DNA of 51,373 nucleotides from Halodesulfovibrio sp. (GCF_015482765.1 NZ_JADMLB010000054.1:1-51373), one strand, 5' to 3'. Shown: positions 33,733-43,279, counted from the stretch's first letter. Made by a program: numbers and translations. Notes: generated by a model from the sequence alone, not told the origin.

Positions 33733-33758
33733 CATGTGAAATGTCGACATTTTGCATG
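33733..33758. promoter_or_regulatory. 26-bp palindromic operator upstream of lyase copy 2
   Basis: CATGTGAAATGTC (33733-33745) and GACATTTTGCATG (33746-33758) share the perfect AAATGTCGACATTT centre with the site at 31852. The site again begins 11 bases downstream of the -10 box. Confidence 0.8.
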
Positions 33759-33769
33759 TCGCAAACCCC

Positions 33770-33798
33770 TCTTAATGAGATTCCGCAAAGACTGTCAA
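33770..33798 (-). promoter_or_regulatory. Promoter of lyase copy 2
   Basis: On the minus strand TTGACA (33798-33793), a 17-base spacer and TTAAGA (33775-33770). Boxes and spacing are identical to those of the ridA promoter. Confidence 0.75.
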
Positions 33799-34181
33799 AT
33801 GGATTTTCGGAATTTTCTGCGGCTGTCAATAGATCTCGACCCTAAAAGGCGTAGGAAAATACTTTTAAAGTTCTCGTTAACTTTCTGTAAAAAAAAGACT
33901 TTACGAAAAGGAATTTTGTCGCAAGAAGGAAAGAAAAAAGAAGGAATTTTTTTCTGTAAACTTTGACTATCAAGTCATAATCACTTGAAATATCGCACAT
34001 TGTAGTAGCAACGCTGTCCATAACACAGGCTGTGGTCACAACAAAGAAATACTGACTCGAATGCTGCCCTCTACTTTCTCAGTTATTTTTCTCTACGTTC
34101 CGTTAGTATGGTAGATGTTATTCCACATCATAATTCACGCCTATATGCTCTTGAACACATACGAATATACCATTTGCATAC
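33799..34181. other. Intergenic region, nothing recognised
   Basis: About 380 AT-rich bases lie upstream of the lyase promoter and downstream of ppiC. No supported gene or repeat was found. Confidence 0.4.
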
Positions 34182-34212
34182 AAAAACCCCGTATGCTGGC
34201 AGCAATACGGGG
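34182..34212 (-). terminator. Terminator after ppiC
   Basis: CCCCGTAT (34187-34194) and ATACGGGG (34205-34212) form the stem. On the minus strand five T follow. It lies about 80 bases after the ppiC stop. Confidence 0.75.
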
Positions 34213-34293
34213 CAAAATTAACAAGATAATCAAGGCAGAGTATCTTGCTTCGTGCGATACAGCGAGTATCACTAAGTTTTTACGTATGAAGTA

Positions 34294-34575
34294 CTAATCC
34301 TGACGTTCAGTCACTTCAACGAGATGGTAACCGAATTGAGTTTGAACAGGACCATGAACAACACCTACTTCTTCGTTGAAGCAAACAGTGTCGAATTCCG
34401 GAACCATCTGACCAGGGAAGAATTCACCGAGTTCTCCGCCACGGCGACCGGATGGGCACTTAGAGTACTCTTTTGCGATAGCGGCAAAATCTTCTCCGCC
34501 AACGATACGCGCCTTAAGTTCGTTACAGGTATCCTCAGAATCAACGAGGATATGACGTGCTTTAGCTTTTGCCAT
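34294..34575 (-). CDS. ppiC: PpiC-type parvulin peptidyl-prolyl isomerase
   Basis: The 93-residue protein is a single parvulin domain, the same length as E. coli PpiC. It starts with KAKARHILV and has the family blocks FAAIAKEYSKCPSGRRGGEL, GEFFPGQMVPEF and TQFGYHLVEV. It speeds cis-trans isomerisation of prolyl bonds in the cytoplasm; no signal peptide is present. I chose the ATG at 34575 with TAGGAG upstream, discarding a 21-residue extension that lacks a start signal. It is divergent from rpsA, part of a block I recall from D. vulgaris (argB, hslU, htrA, rpsA, ppiC). Confidence 0.94.
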   Translation of the reverse strand: MAKAKARHILVDSEDTCNELKARIVGGEDFAAIAKEYSKCPSGRRGGELGEFFPGQMVPEFDTVCFNEEVGVVHGPVQTQFGYHLVEVTERQD

Positions 34576-34892
34576 GGTAAAACTCCTAATGTATGATATA
34601 AGAGGACATATCATGCCAGATGATACAAAATGAATCAACTTAGTAAATGCATACTGCTATTGTGTACAGCGTTACCCAAAAAAATCAGGTTTAGTACCAC
34701 CTTGCCCTTGTCTGCTTCTATTCCCCTAATACTGAATGTTTTCAAGGCAAAAACAGCATATGCTTTCGCTCGGCGTTATAATTAAGTGACGTCCGGTGCG
34801 TTTTCTTTCTTGTATATAAAACAAATGAACGATATAGCGCCCAAAGCGTATTGTGCATCAACCATCTAACCCCCTCTTTCAAGGAGAACTGG
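34576..34892. other. Divergent promoter region of ppiC and rpsA
   Basis: About 315 bases between divergent starts. It should contain both promoters; no operator or riboswitch was recognised. AAGGAG for rpsA is at 34881-34886. Confidence 0.45.
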
Positions 34893-36359
34893 ATGACCGG
34901 TTCCGAAGATAGCCGTCAGAACGGCACAATGGAAAATTTTGAAGAAATGCTGGAAGCGTACACCGGCGCTGACAAAGCTCTGTCTGTTGGCGACAAAGTT
35001 TCCGGCCCGATCATCGGCATGTCCGGTGACAACCTTTTCGTAGACGTTGGAGCAAAAATCGACGGCATTGCTGATCGTACTGAGTTCCTCGGCGAAGAAG
35101 GTGAACTTACCGTTGCTGAAGGCGATACCGTAGAACTCTACGTTACTGCTGTTAAAGCTGATGCAATCCATCTTTCTAAAGCAATCAGCGGCCCTGCTGG
35201 CGCAGCAATGCTCGAAGAAGCTTTCAACGCAAAACTTCCTGTAGAAGGTAAAGTTCTTGCTACCCGTAAGGGCGGCTTTGATGTTGAAGTTTCTAAACGT
35301 CGCGTATTCTGTCCAGTAAGCCAGATCGACACCAAGTTCGTTGAAGATGCAGAAGAGTATGTTGGTAAAACATTCTCCTTTGCTATCATCAAATTCGAAC
35401 AGCGCGGTCGTAACATTGTTGTATCCCGTCGTGCTCTGCTCGAACAGGAACAGCAGGCTGCTCGTGATGAATTCCTCAAAAACGTTAACGAAGGCGATCT
35501 TGTTGATGTTACCATCACACGCCTTACTAACTTTGGCGCATTTGCAGAACTTGCTGCTGGCGTTGAGGGTCTCATCCACGTTTCCGAACTGTCATGGTCT
35601 CGCATTGCTCAGGCAGACGAAGCTGTTTCCGTTGGTGACAAACTGCGCGTTAAACTGCTCGGCGTAGAAACTGACAAAAAAGGTCAGCTGCGTATTTCTC
35701 TTTCTGCTAAACAGGTTCAGGAAAACCCTTGGAACCGTGTTGAGTCAGAACTTACCGCTGGTGAAGTTCGCGAAGGCAAAGTCGTTCGCACTACCCCATT
35801 CGGTGCTTTTGTAGAAGTACTCCCAGGTATTGACGGTCTGGTGCACATTTCTGAAATGTCTTACACCAAACGCGTTCATAAAGCAGAAGATGTTGTTTCC
35901 GTTGGCGACACCGTTTCTGTTAAAATTAAGTCCATCGACTTAAGCTCCCGTCGTATCTCCCTCAGCATGCGTGATGCTGAAGGCGACCCTTGGGCAGACG
36001 TTGAAGAACGTTTCCCTACCGGTGCTGTAGTTGAAGGCACTGTAGAGTCTTCTTCTGATTTCGGTCTGTTTATCAACATTGCTCCGGGCGTTACCGGTCT
36101 TATGCCGAAATCTCTCATGGCAAAAGCTGACAAAGCAGCAAACCTTGACGCTCTCAAAGCAGGCGACAAAGTTGAAGTTACTGTTTCTCAGCTGCGCACT
36201 GCTGAACGCAAGGTTACTCTTGCTCCTAAAGGCATTGCTGCCTCTGAAGACAATTCCTGGAAAGCGCATCGCAAAACACAGACTGCTAAAGCAGAACCTC
36301 AGAACAGCTTCGGCTCCTTAGGTTCTCTCTTGCAGGACGCGCTCAACAAGAAAAAATAA
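34893..36359 (+). CDS. rpsA: S1 domain protein, ribosomal protein S1 (five S1 repeats)
   Basis: The 488-residue protein contains five S1-type RNA-binding domains, starting near residues 30, 115, 200, 285 and 370. The third to fifth have the clear pattern FGAFAELAAGVEGLIHVSE, FGAFVEVLPGIDGLVHISE and FGLFINIAPGVTGLMPKS. E. coli S1 has six, so this is a shorter form as seen in several Desulfovibrio. It helps the 30S subunit to bind mRNA. AAGGAG lies six bases before the ATG at 34893; the frame is open upstream but lacks signals. A terminator follows directly. Confidence 0.9.
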   Translation: MTGSEDSRQNGTMENFEEMLEAYTGADKALSVGDKVSGPIIGMSGDNLFVDVGAKIDGIADRTEFLGEEGELTVAEGDTVELYVTAVKADAIHLSKAISGPAGAAMLEEAFNAKLPVEGKVLATRKGGFDVEVSKRRVFCPVSQIDTKFVEDAEEYVGKTFSFAIIKFEQRGRNIVVSRRALLEQEQQAARDEFLKNVNEGDLVDVTITRLTNFGAFAELAAGVEGLIHVSELSWSRIAQADEAVSVGDKLRVKLLGVETDKKGQLRISLSAKQVQENPWNRVESELTAGEVREGKVVRTTPFGAFVEVLPGIDGLVHISEMSYTKRVHKAEDVVSVGDTVSVKIKSIDLSSRRISLSMRDAEGDPWADVEERFPTGAVVEGTVESSSDFGLFINIAPGVTGLMPKSLMAKADKAANLDALKAGDKVEVTVSQLRTAERKVTLAPKGIAASEDNSWKAHRKTQTAKAEPQNSFGSLGSLLQDALNKKK

Positions 36360-36382
36360 TCTGTTGATGCACACGCTCATTG

Positions 36383-36414
36383 AAAAGGATCAGTACTAAC
36401 TGATCCTTTTTTTT
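36383..36414 (+). terminator. Terminator after rpsA
   Basis: AAAGGATCAGT and ACTGATCCTTT form the stem, followed by a run of T. Confidence 0.9.
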
Positions 36415-36578
36415 GTCCAATTTTTCTTCTGTTCAAAAAGCTCCTGAATAAAAAATAACCATCTCTTATACTTTTTTTCGTTTACAATGACGAAATAAAT
36501 ATTATGTAAATGGTCGGTATGGTTTATTCCTACCGCACGGATAGAGTGCCCACCTGAGCATTTAGGAGATATTGAATA

Positions 36579-38024
36579 ATGACACTTCGTAACAGGCATA
36601 TTTTACTACCTATTTTTGTATTAGTTTTTACACTAACGTCTCTCCCTGCCCTGGCGGAATTACCTAATTTTACTGAGTTGGCAAAAACAGCAGGCCCTGC
36701 TGTTGTTAACATCAGCACCCAGAAAAAGGTTGCGCCACCACAGCAAAACCAACCGGGAATGGAAAAGTTTTTTAACGAAAATCCACGCACCCCGTTTGAC
36801 GACTTCTTTAAACAATTTGAACGCTACTTCAGAAACGGACGTCCTAATCCACGGCCTCAGCGTTCCCTCGGTTCCGGCTTCATTCTTTCTTCAGACGGTT
36901 TCATTGCTACAAACAACCATGTTGTTGAAGGCGCAGATGAAATCAAAGTAAATATTCTGGATGAAAAAGGTGAATACGAATCTTACGACGCAAAAATCAT
37001 CGGAACAGACCCGTTAACCGATCTGGCATTATTAAAAATTGATGCAAAACGTGATCTGCCAACCCTTGAACTTGCAGACTTCTCAGAAGTAGAAGTTGGT
37101 CAATGGGTTTTAGCAATCGGTAACCCGTTCGGTCTTGACCACACAGTAACCAGCGGGATCGTAAGTGCCCTTGGTCGTAACATCAGCAACAACCCGTACG
37201 ACAACTTCCTTCAGACAGACGCATCAATTAACCCCGGTAACTCCGGTGGCCCGCTTCTTAACCTGAAAGGCGAAGTAATCGGCATTAACACAGCGATTAT
37301 TGCTCGCGGCCAAGGCATCGGCTTTGCAATCCCTAGTTCTATCGTAAAAGAAATCATCACCAAGCTTAAGTCCGACAAAAAGATTCGTCGCGGCTGGATC
37401 GGTGTCTCCATTACAAACGTAGACCCGAACATGGCGCAGGCTCTTGGACTGAAAGAAGCTAAAGGTGCCTTTATCGCACAGGTCGTACCGGGACAGCCGG
37501 CAGCTAAAGCCGGTTTGCTCGAAGGCGACATTATCCTTAAAGTTAACGGTGAAGATGTAGCAGATTCTACAGAGCTTATCCGCGCTGTTTCTGCGCTCAC
37601 TCCGGGCAGCACCGCCAAATTTACAGTCTACCGCAAAGACAAAACAGTTACGGTAAAAGTAAAACTTGGCGAACGCGGTGCCGATGAACAGGCTCAGTCT
37701 CCTCAGGGCGGTTCAAAGGCTCCTGACAGCGACATGAAAGGACTTGGACTCACCATTACCCCGCTTACCGTTGAAACAGCACAGAGCCTTGGTCTTACCG
37801 ACATCAAAGGGCTTCTTGTAACCAACGTAGCAAACGACAGCGCTGCGTCTCGCGCAGACCTGCGTGCCGGTGATGTCATTCTTGAAGCAAACCTCACACC
37901 GGTTAACAGCGTAAAAGAGTTCCGAAACATTATCAAAACGCAAGGCGAAAAACGTGGAGCAGTGCTCCTGAAAATAGTACGCCAGCAACAGGCAATGTTC
38001 AGAACAATGACTCTGAAAAAATAA
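36579..38024 (+). CDS. htrA: HtrA/DegP-type periplasmic serine protease
   Basis: The 481-residue precursor has a signal peptide (cleavage after PALA near residue 26) and a trypsin-like domain with catalytic H114 (NNHVVEG), D148 (LTDLALL) and S222 (NPGNSGGPLL). Two PDZ domains follow (about 265-350 and 385-475). It degrades or refolds damaged proteins in the periplasm. GGAG lies ten bases before the ATG. The gene is flanked by terminators, so it is monocistronic. A Q-rich linker with a Phe-rich LR loop (FFNENPRTPFDDFFKQF) is typical of the family. Confidence 0.95.
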   Translation: MTLRNRHILLPIFVLVFTLTSLPALAELPNFTELAKTAGPAVVNISTQKKVAPPQQNQPGMEKFFNENPRTPFDDFFKQFERYFRNGRPNPRPQRSLGSGFILSSDGFIATNNHVVEGADEIKVNILDEKGEYESYDAKIIGTDPLTDLALLKIDAKRDLPTLELADFSEVEVGQWVLAIGNPFGLDHTVTSGIVSALGRNISNNPYDNFLQTDASINPGNSGGPLLNLKGEVIGINTAIIARGQGIGFAIPSSIVKEIITKLKSDKKIRRGWIGVSITNVDPNMAQALGLKEAKGAFIAQVVPGQPAAKAGLLEGDIILKVNGEDVADSTELIRAVSALTPGSTAKFTVYRKDKTVTVKVKLGERGADEQAQSPQGGSKAPDSDMKGLGLTITPLTVETAQSLGLTDIKGLLVTNVANDSAASRADLRAGDVILEANLTPVNSVKEFRNIIKTQGEKRGAVLLKIVRQQQAMFRTMTLKK

Positions 38025-38035
38025 CAACCTAACGG

Positions 38036-38062
38036 AAAAGGGCACCGTACGGTGCCCTTTTT
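38036..38062 (+). terminator. Terminator after htrA
   Basis: AAAAGGGCACC and GGTGCCCTTTT around GTAC form a strong stem, followed by T. Confidence 0.92.
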
Positions 38063-38100
38063 CTGTGGCTGAACTCTGGACTTACTGCCCTTCCGACCTT

Positions 38101-38261
38101 AAAGGAATATAATACAAATTCCTTTCAGTAACCGAAGGACAGTCTGTCGCATAACAGCGAACAATAGTAACGTGTTTCACATGTTGAAGATATTCTATAA
38201 AAAAGAAACGTTCTTTCCCGTAACAACGTTTCTATACACCGCCACTACAGTGAACAGCGGT
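38101..38261 (+). promoter_or_regulatory. Upstream region of hslU with three inverted repeats
   Basis: Three inverted repeats follow one another: AAAGGAAT/ATTCCTTT (38101-38125), AGAAACGTT/AACGTTTCT (38204-38233) and ACCGC/GCGGT (38238-38261). None has a T tail. They could be operators or a folded leader of hslU. No CIRCE element was seen. Confidence 0.45.
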
Positions 38262-38354
38262 AACAACAAGTGCATCTAATTTGAGATTGGCAATTAAAAC
38301 GGGGCTTGATAGTATAGTCCGTTATTGCCTCATATAAATCAGGAGATTGAAAAC

Positions 38355-39710
38355 GTGCTTACACCACGTGAGATTGTATCCGAACTGGATAAATACATTA
38401 TTGGACAGCATGGTGCCAAACGCATGGTAGCAGTTGCAATGCGTAACCGCTGGCGCCGCCAGCAGATTGAGCCGTCTTTACGAGACGAGATTGCACCTAA
38501 AAATATTATCATGATGGGCCCTACCGGCGTTGGTAAAACAGAAATTGCCCGACGCCTTGCGAAGCTTTCCGCTTCTCCTTTTGTAAAAGTAGAGGCTACA
38601 AAATTTACTGAAGTCGGGTACGTTGGACGCGATGTAGAGTCCATGGTTCGTGACCTGATGGAATTAAGCGTAGCGCTTGTACGCGACGAAGAAACCACCC
38701 GTGTACGTGCTCAGGCAGAGATGAACGCAGAAGAACGCCTTCTTGACCTTCTTCTCCCAGGTTCTGCGCCAAAGCCGATCCACGATCCTGTAACCACTTT
38801 CGACAGCCCAACCGCTGAAACAGAAAAAGCTAACTCCACCCGTGAGAAAATGCGTAAAATGTTCCGCGAAGGCAAACTGGACGACAGAGAAGTGGAAATG
38901 GAGCTTGAAATCGCTCCTCAGGGCATTGAAGTAATGGCAGTACCCGGCATGGAAGACATGGGCAGCCAGTTCAAAGATCTTTTCAGCAAAGCGTTTCCTT
39001 CCAAGAAAAAGAAAAAACGCATGAAAATCGGCGAAGCTCTTCCTCTGTTAATTGAAGAAGAAGCTGCACGCCTTGTTGATGAAGAAAAAGTCACAGAACT
39101 GGCAAAAGAACGTGTTGAACAGTCCGGTATTATCTTTATCGACGAAATCGATAAAGTTGCCAGCTCTCAGCATGGCGGCAAATCCGCAGACATCTCACGC
39201 GAAGGTGTTCAGCGCGACTTGCTCCCGATTGTTGAAGGCAGCGTTGTTAACACCAAATACGGAATGATCAAAACAGACCACATTCTGTTTATCGGTGCGG
39301 GTGCATTCCATCACTCCAAACCGGCAGACCTTATTCCGGAATTACAGGGTCGTTTCCCTCTTCGCGCAGAATTAACTGCACTTGGCAAAGATGAATTCCT
39401 GCGCATTCTTAAAGAGCCGCACAACGCTCTTACCATTCAGTACTCTGCCCTGCTGGCAACTGAAGGTGTAACCATCACCTTTGCTGAAGACGGACTGGAT
39501 GAAATTGCAGCGTTTGCAGAAATGACCAACCAAGAGACTGAAAACATCGGCGCGCGTCGTCTCTACACCATTATGGAAAAAATCCTGAGTGACATTTCCT
39601 TTGAAGCTCCGGATCGTTCAGGTGAAGAAATCGTCATTGACCGCGCATTTGTAGAAAAGCACTTAGAAGATGTCCGCGAGGATAGAGACTTAAGTCGCTA
39701 CATTCTCTAA
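38355..39710 (+). CDS. hslU: HslU, ATPase subunit of the HslVU protease
   Basis: The 451-residue AAA+ protein has Walker [10 protein letters not shown], Walker B with [11 protein letters not shown], and the typical start [17 protein letters not shown] and end DRDLSRYIL. The end docks to HslV and activates it. I chose the GTG at 38355 because the family starts at this point and AGGAG lies nine bases before it. An in-frame TTG ten codons upstream is the alternative. The middle I-domain (about 110-230) is present. The partner protease gene hslV is not in the window; in D. vulgaris it is, as I recall, also separate. argB follows 39 bases later. Confidence 0.94.
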   Translation: MLTPREIVSELDKYIIGQHGAKRMVAVAMRNRWRRQQIEPSLRDEIAPKNIIMMGPTGVGKTEIARRLAKLSASPFVKVEATKFTEVGYVGRDVESMVRDLMELSVALVRDEETTRVRAQAEMNAEERLLDLLLPGSAPKPIHDPVTTFDSPTAETEKANSTREKMRKMFREGKLDDREVEMELEIAPQGIEVMAVPGMEDMGSQFKDLFSKAFPSKKKKKRMKIGEALPLLIEEEAARLVDEEKVTELAKERVEQSGIIFIDEIDKVASSQHGGKSADISREGVQRDLLPIVEGSVVNTKYGMIKTDHILFIGAGAFHHSKPADLIPELQGRFPLRAELTALGKDEFLRILKEPHNALTIQYSALLATEGVTITFAEDGLDEIAAFAEMTNQETENIGARRLYTIMEKILSDISFEAPDRSGEEIVIDRAFVEKHLEDVREDRDLSRYIL

Positions 39711-39749
39711 TACTTTGGCGGAGCCTTTTCCGCCCTAGGAACGACGTAC

Positions 39750-40643
39750 ATGAAAGACTACGCTAAAGCACAGCTTACATCACGAATTCTTATTGAATCT
39801 CTGCCGTATATAAAAAAATTCCACGGTGAAATCGTGGTAATTAAGTACGGCGGGCACGCAATGAAAGACGAAGAACTTGGTCGTGCCTTTGCCCAGAACA
39901 TCGCTTTGTTAAAATACGTAGGATTACAGCCTGTCATCGTACATGGCGGCGGTCCACAGATTGGCAAAATGCTTGATGCGCTCAACATTACCTGCCAGTT
40001 CCGCGAAGGACACCGCGTGACAGACGATGCCACCATGGATGTTGTTGAAATGGTGCTTGTAGGCAAAGTTAACAAAGAGATCGTTAACAAGCTCAATCTG
40101 TCAGATTGTAAAGCAGTCGGCCTTTCTGGAAAAGACGGCACTCTGCTTCGCGCGCGCAAGCTCAAAATGGTTGTTGATAACCACAACAAGACCCCTGAAA
40201 TTATCGATCTCGGTAAAGTAGGCGAAGTTGTGGGAGTCGAATCCGGTTTAATCAAAGGATTACTTTCTGAAGGGTACACCCCTGTAATCGCACCGGTTGG
40301 TGTTGATGAGGAAGGAAACACCTACAACATCAATGCTGACTCAGTAGCCGGTGCTGTAGCTGGCGCTTTGCGCGCTAAACGCCTTCTGCTGCTTACAGAC
40401 GTTGCAGGCATCCTTGATGCAGATAAAAATCTGCTGGAAGAGCTTACCATCAAAGAAACATTAGAGCTCTTTGATGACGGTACTCTTCAAGGTGGTATGA
40501 TTCCGAAAGTAAAGTGCTGCCTTCAAGCCATCAATGATGGGGTTGGGCGTGCAACAATTCTTGATGGTCGTGTTGAAAACTCCGTACTGCTTGAGCTGTT
40601 TACAAACAGCGGCATCGGAACACAGATTCTCGGCAACCAATAG
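39750..40643 (+). CDS. argB: Acetylglutamate kinase
   Basis: The 297-residue protein has the amino-acid kinase fold with [10 protein letters not shown] at the N-terminus, [16 protein letters not shown] for substrate binding and [16 protein letters not shown] near residue 195. It phosphorylates N-acetylglutamate in the second step of arginine synthesis. AGGA lies before the ATG. It appears to be co-transcribed with hslU, with which it has no functional link, and is followed by a strong terminator. The helical N-terminus (residues 1-20, [18 protein letters not shown]) is that of arginine-regulated hexameric forms, so feedback inhibition by arginine is likely. Confidence 0.95.
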   Translation: MKDYAKAQLTSRILIESLPYIKKFHGEIVVIKYGGHAMKDEELGRAFAQNIALLKYVGLQPVIVHGGGPQIGKMLDALNITCQFREGHRVTDDATMDVVEMVLVGKVNKEIVNKLNLSDCKAVGLSGKDGTLLRARKLKMVVDNHNKTPEIIDLGKVGEVVGVESGLIKGLLSEGYTPVIAPVGVDEEGNTYNINADSVAGAVAGALRAKRLLLLTDVAGILDADKNLLEELTIKETLELFDDGTLQGGMIPKVKCCLQAINDGVGRATILDGRVENSVLLELFTNSGIGTQILGNQ

Positions 40644-40669
40644 TTCGACCATCTGATACGCAATCGAAT

Positions 40670-40703
40670 AAAAAAAGCGTGGGTGAAATCCCACGCTTTT
40701 TTT
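40670..40703 (+). terminator. Terminator after argB
   Basis: GCGTGGG and CCCACGC (40677-40696) flanked by A and T runs; bidirectional in principle. Confidence 0.9.
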
Positions 40704-40906
40704 ATTCTCAATAGAAGGCTCAGATAGTCAACCGTATTTAAAACATAAAGCAGCTTGAATGAATTAACCGTCTGTAGGCTAAAAAGCATATGCCTAACTA
40801 CCTGACGAAAAAGACCTTTAAAATAGTTAGCATACCGAAAATAGTACCAACGTAGTTAGCCCAGAATCTTTGTAAGCCTTCATACTTCCCTTTAAAGAAT
40901 ACAAAA

Positions 40907-42253
40907 CTACTCTGCTTTCGAATCAGCGCTGTCTTGATTGCTATTACTGTTGCTAAGCAGTTCTTTAGATGCCGCAGCATTTTGTTGTCCATTGCTGCCC
41001 GCAACAGCCATTTTTGCTGAAATATTGTTTGCGTTATTCAACATTGCATTACGGGCTGCTTCTGCCCGTTTCTTAATTGCATCTTCAATCTTAGCAATTT
41101 CAATTTCTAACTCTTTTCTTTCACGCTCTTTCTCTTCAGCTGCGAACTCTGGAGATTTATTATCTTCCCCTATTGAAACAAAATCTGTTTTCTTATCATA
41201 AAGCACTCTGGTGTTGTATGCTTTACCAATATAGACAGTATCTTTACCATCTCCTGTGTCAATTTCTCCTCCCAAGGTATCGTTATCAACATTGGACTGT
41301 GAACCAACACGATTTATGTGCATCACATCATTACCGTCTCCACCACTAATATTGGTCATTCCTATGGTCTGAGAACTATCTTCTTGCCGATCTACATCAA
41401 TACGATCATTCCCATCACCAGCTTTAATGTCCAATTCCGCTCCGCCGGAAGTTGCTACATTTAATTCGTCACTACCGCCGTCTCCTCGGACAGAAACTTT
41501 TTCACCGGAAGAATTGGCCTTAACAATATCTTCTCCGGCTCCACCTTCAATATTCAAACGTTTACCACTGGTATTGGCATTAATATAATCATGACCATCT
41601 CCACCTATAATGCTTGTATTTTTAACATTACTTAGTGAATAAATGATGTCATCCCCTGAACCAGCATCAATAGAGACGCGCCCTTCCCGTCTCAAATTGC
41701 CTTCCGCCGCAACGGATACAATAAAATCATCTCCAGCACCGGACTCAACATTACCGGAAAAATCTACAATGATGTCGTCGGCAGCACCACTTATGCCAGA
41801 AAATTTACTGAAAACCAGATTTCCGTCTTGGTCTTCATTTATTATAGTGTCTTCATCTACGGTTACAGAAAATTGCTCACCTTTATTGCTTACAACCTCA
41901 ATAAATACAAACGGTTTGTTTTTATTATTAATACCTTGTGTAAAGGTTAGGCTGTTCCCATGTTTTGTAACCGTCGTTGCGACATCTGAATTGTTTGAGG
42001 TATCGATATCTTGGACAAGAAATTCAAGCCCTTTTTTTTCACGCTCCATACTACTTGCTTCAAGTGCTCGTCGTGAGAGCTCTTTACCTTCTGGAGACAG
42101 ACTTAACTTAAACGCAGGGTCTTTGGTGGCCTTGTCTGGATTACTACTGTTTGTTGCGGATGGCACACGGTTCTGGCGCTTACTTGCAACCCGCCCCTTG
42201 GCGTAGTCGATTCCCATCTTTAAATTCAAATCATGAATCGTCATACCAGACAT
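40907..42253 (-). CDS. RTX-like repeat protein without signal peptide
   Basis: The 448-residue acidic protein has about eight Gly-Asp-rich repeats between residues 170 and 345 (GAGDDF, GSGDDII, GGDGHDYI, GGAGEDIV, GDGGSDEL, GDGNDRID, GGDGNDVM, TGDGKDTV). These resemble RTX calcium-binding nonapeptides and would form a calcium-dependent beta-roll. A Lys/Glu-rich coiled coil (about 365-400) and a Ser/Asn-rich tail follow. No N-terminal signal peptide exists, so type I secretion is the usual route, but no exporter genes lie nearby. I chose the ATG at 42253 with GGAG eight bases upstream. It could be a surface or matrix protein; role is unknown. Codon use is AT-rich by eye compared with the neighbours. 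Confidence 0.8.
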   Translation of the reverse strand: MSGMTIHDLNLKMGIDYAKGRVASKRQNRVPSATNSSNPDKATKDPAFKLSLSPEGKELSRRALEASSMEREKKGLEFLVQDIDTSNNSDVATTVTKHGNSLTFTQGINNKNKPFVFIEVVSNKGEQFSVTVDEDTIINEDQDGNLVFSKFSGISGAADDIIVDFSGNVESGAGDDFIVSVAAEGNLRREGRVSIDAGSGDDIIYSLSNVKNTSIIGGDGHDYINANTSGKRLNIEGGAGEDIVKANSSGEKVSVRGDGGSDELNVATSGGAELDIKAGDGNDRIDVDRQEDSSQTIGMTNISGGDGNDVMHINRVGSQSNVDNDTLGGEIDTGDGKDTVYIGKAYNTRVLYDKKTDFVSIGEDNKSPEFAAEEKERERKELEIEIAKIEDAIKKRAEAARNAMLNNANNISAKMAVAGSNGQQNAAASKELLSNSNSNQDSADSKAE

Positions 42254-42502
42254 TTTTTGCACTCCTTCATCGGTCATAGTGAATTGCGCAGAACCTTCTA
42301 TGTGACGTAACTTGTTTATGCTCTGCCTCTAACTATTTAATCGTCAATACTACTGAAAGCTTTACAAATTAAACACACAACTATTCTTATTCTTTATATT
42401 TATTTATAAAAAAGACATCATCTTATCCGACCTATTAAGTAGAAAACACCATCAAAACTTACTCAAAACGCTTTCCCTATTTTTTTATTCTATCTCTGCC
42501 AT

Positions 42503-42534
42503 AAAAAAACTGCGCCGTTTACACTACGACGCAG
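42503..42534 (-). terminator. Terminator after the SnoaL-like gene
   Basis: CTGCG and CGCAG, with an inner CGT/ACG pairing, form the stem. On the minus strand seven T follow. Confidence 0.75.
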
Positions 42535-42560
42535 CTCCATATTTTAAAAAGTACTCTGCT

Positions 42561-43052
42561 TTATTCATTCATATTGCATTTACCTTTTTTCTCAACCAAT
42601 TCACGTGCCTTTGCCAAAATGTCACGGGTACCTTTTTCACTTTCAAACATGAATTCAAGGTGATTTACCTTCCAGCCCTCAGCCGTAAAGCGGCAACCGA
42701 ATTTATAGCGCCCCCTACCTTCCCATATATGCTCATTCAGAAAATATGTTGCTGTAGCATCAGCTTTTACAAACGCTTCTTGTCCCTTCAGTTCCACTAC
42801 TATGTTTTCCAACTTGTGCCGTGTTGCATCAAATCCGCATAATGACTCTTTCCAACGGCGAATCACGCCTTCAGGCGTTGCTTCATGAGGTTCACCACCA
42901 AGTAATGACGTGTAGTCCACCGTAATGTCGTCATCCAGTAATGTTTTGAGAACACTGAACAACCGTAAATCCGGCAACACCCCCATGCTTTCAACAAGGG
43001 TTTCAATAAGAGCAATGTCCGTTTTTTCTCTTCGCTCAATATATGTCAGCAT
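42561..43052 (-). CDS. SnoaL/NTF2-like protein
   Basis: The 163-residue protein has the layout of the SnoaL-like (NTF2 fold) family. N-terminal helices around ALIETLVESMGVL are followed by VDYTSLLGG, a strand pair HKLENIVVELKGQEAFVKADA and YKFGCRFTAEGWKVNHLEF. Such proteins are small-molecule binding pockets or isomerase-like; substrate cannot be read. I chose the ATG at 43052, with GGAAGGG upstream, and left out a 37-residue extension. The gene is alone, with a terminator behind. No catalytic residues can be named. Confidence 0.7.
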   Translation of the reverse strand: MLTYIERREKTDIALIETLVESMGVLPDLRLFSVLKTLLDDDITVDYTSLLGGEPHEATPEGVIRRWKESLCGFDATRHKLENIVVELKGQEAFVKADATATYFLNEHIWEGRGRYKFGCRFTAEGWKVNHLEFMFESEKGTRDILAKARELVEKKGKCNMNE

Positions 43053-43204
43053 ACGCACCCTTCCTTTCTGGTTATGCATCGTAAAAACCGTACTGAAATC
43101 CACTTCAGTATAGCTAAAAAGAAACAGGAAAGAATGGATATCTTCCGACGATACCAACGGCATGCCCAGCGTTATGAATCAAAATTCTCTCAACCTGCTA
43201 GAAT

Positions 43205-43240
43205 AAAAAAAGAGCTGCTCCCGTAAGGAAACAGCTCTTT
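43205..43240 (-). terminator. Terminator of the korAB operon
   Basis: AGAGCTG (43211-43217) and CAGCTCT (43232-43238) form the stem. On the minus strand a run of T follows. Confidence 0.8.
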
Positions 43241-43279
43241 TGGATTTAACTACTCACACCTTGCGGGCGGTACAATATA

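Noticed and set aside
33582-33788. 68-codon minus-strand frame through operator 2
   Set aside because: Its first codon lies upstream of the -10 box, so the promoter could not transcribe it. A shorter form from 33710 lacks a ribosome binding site.
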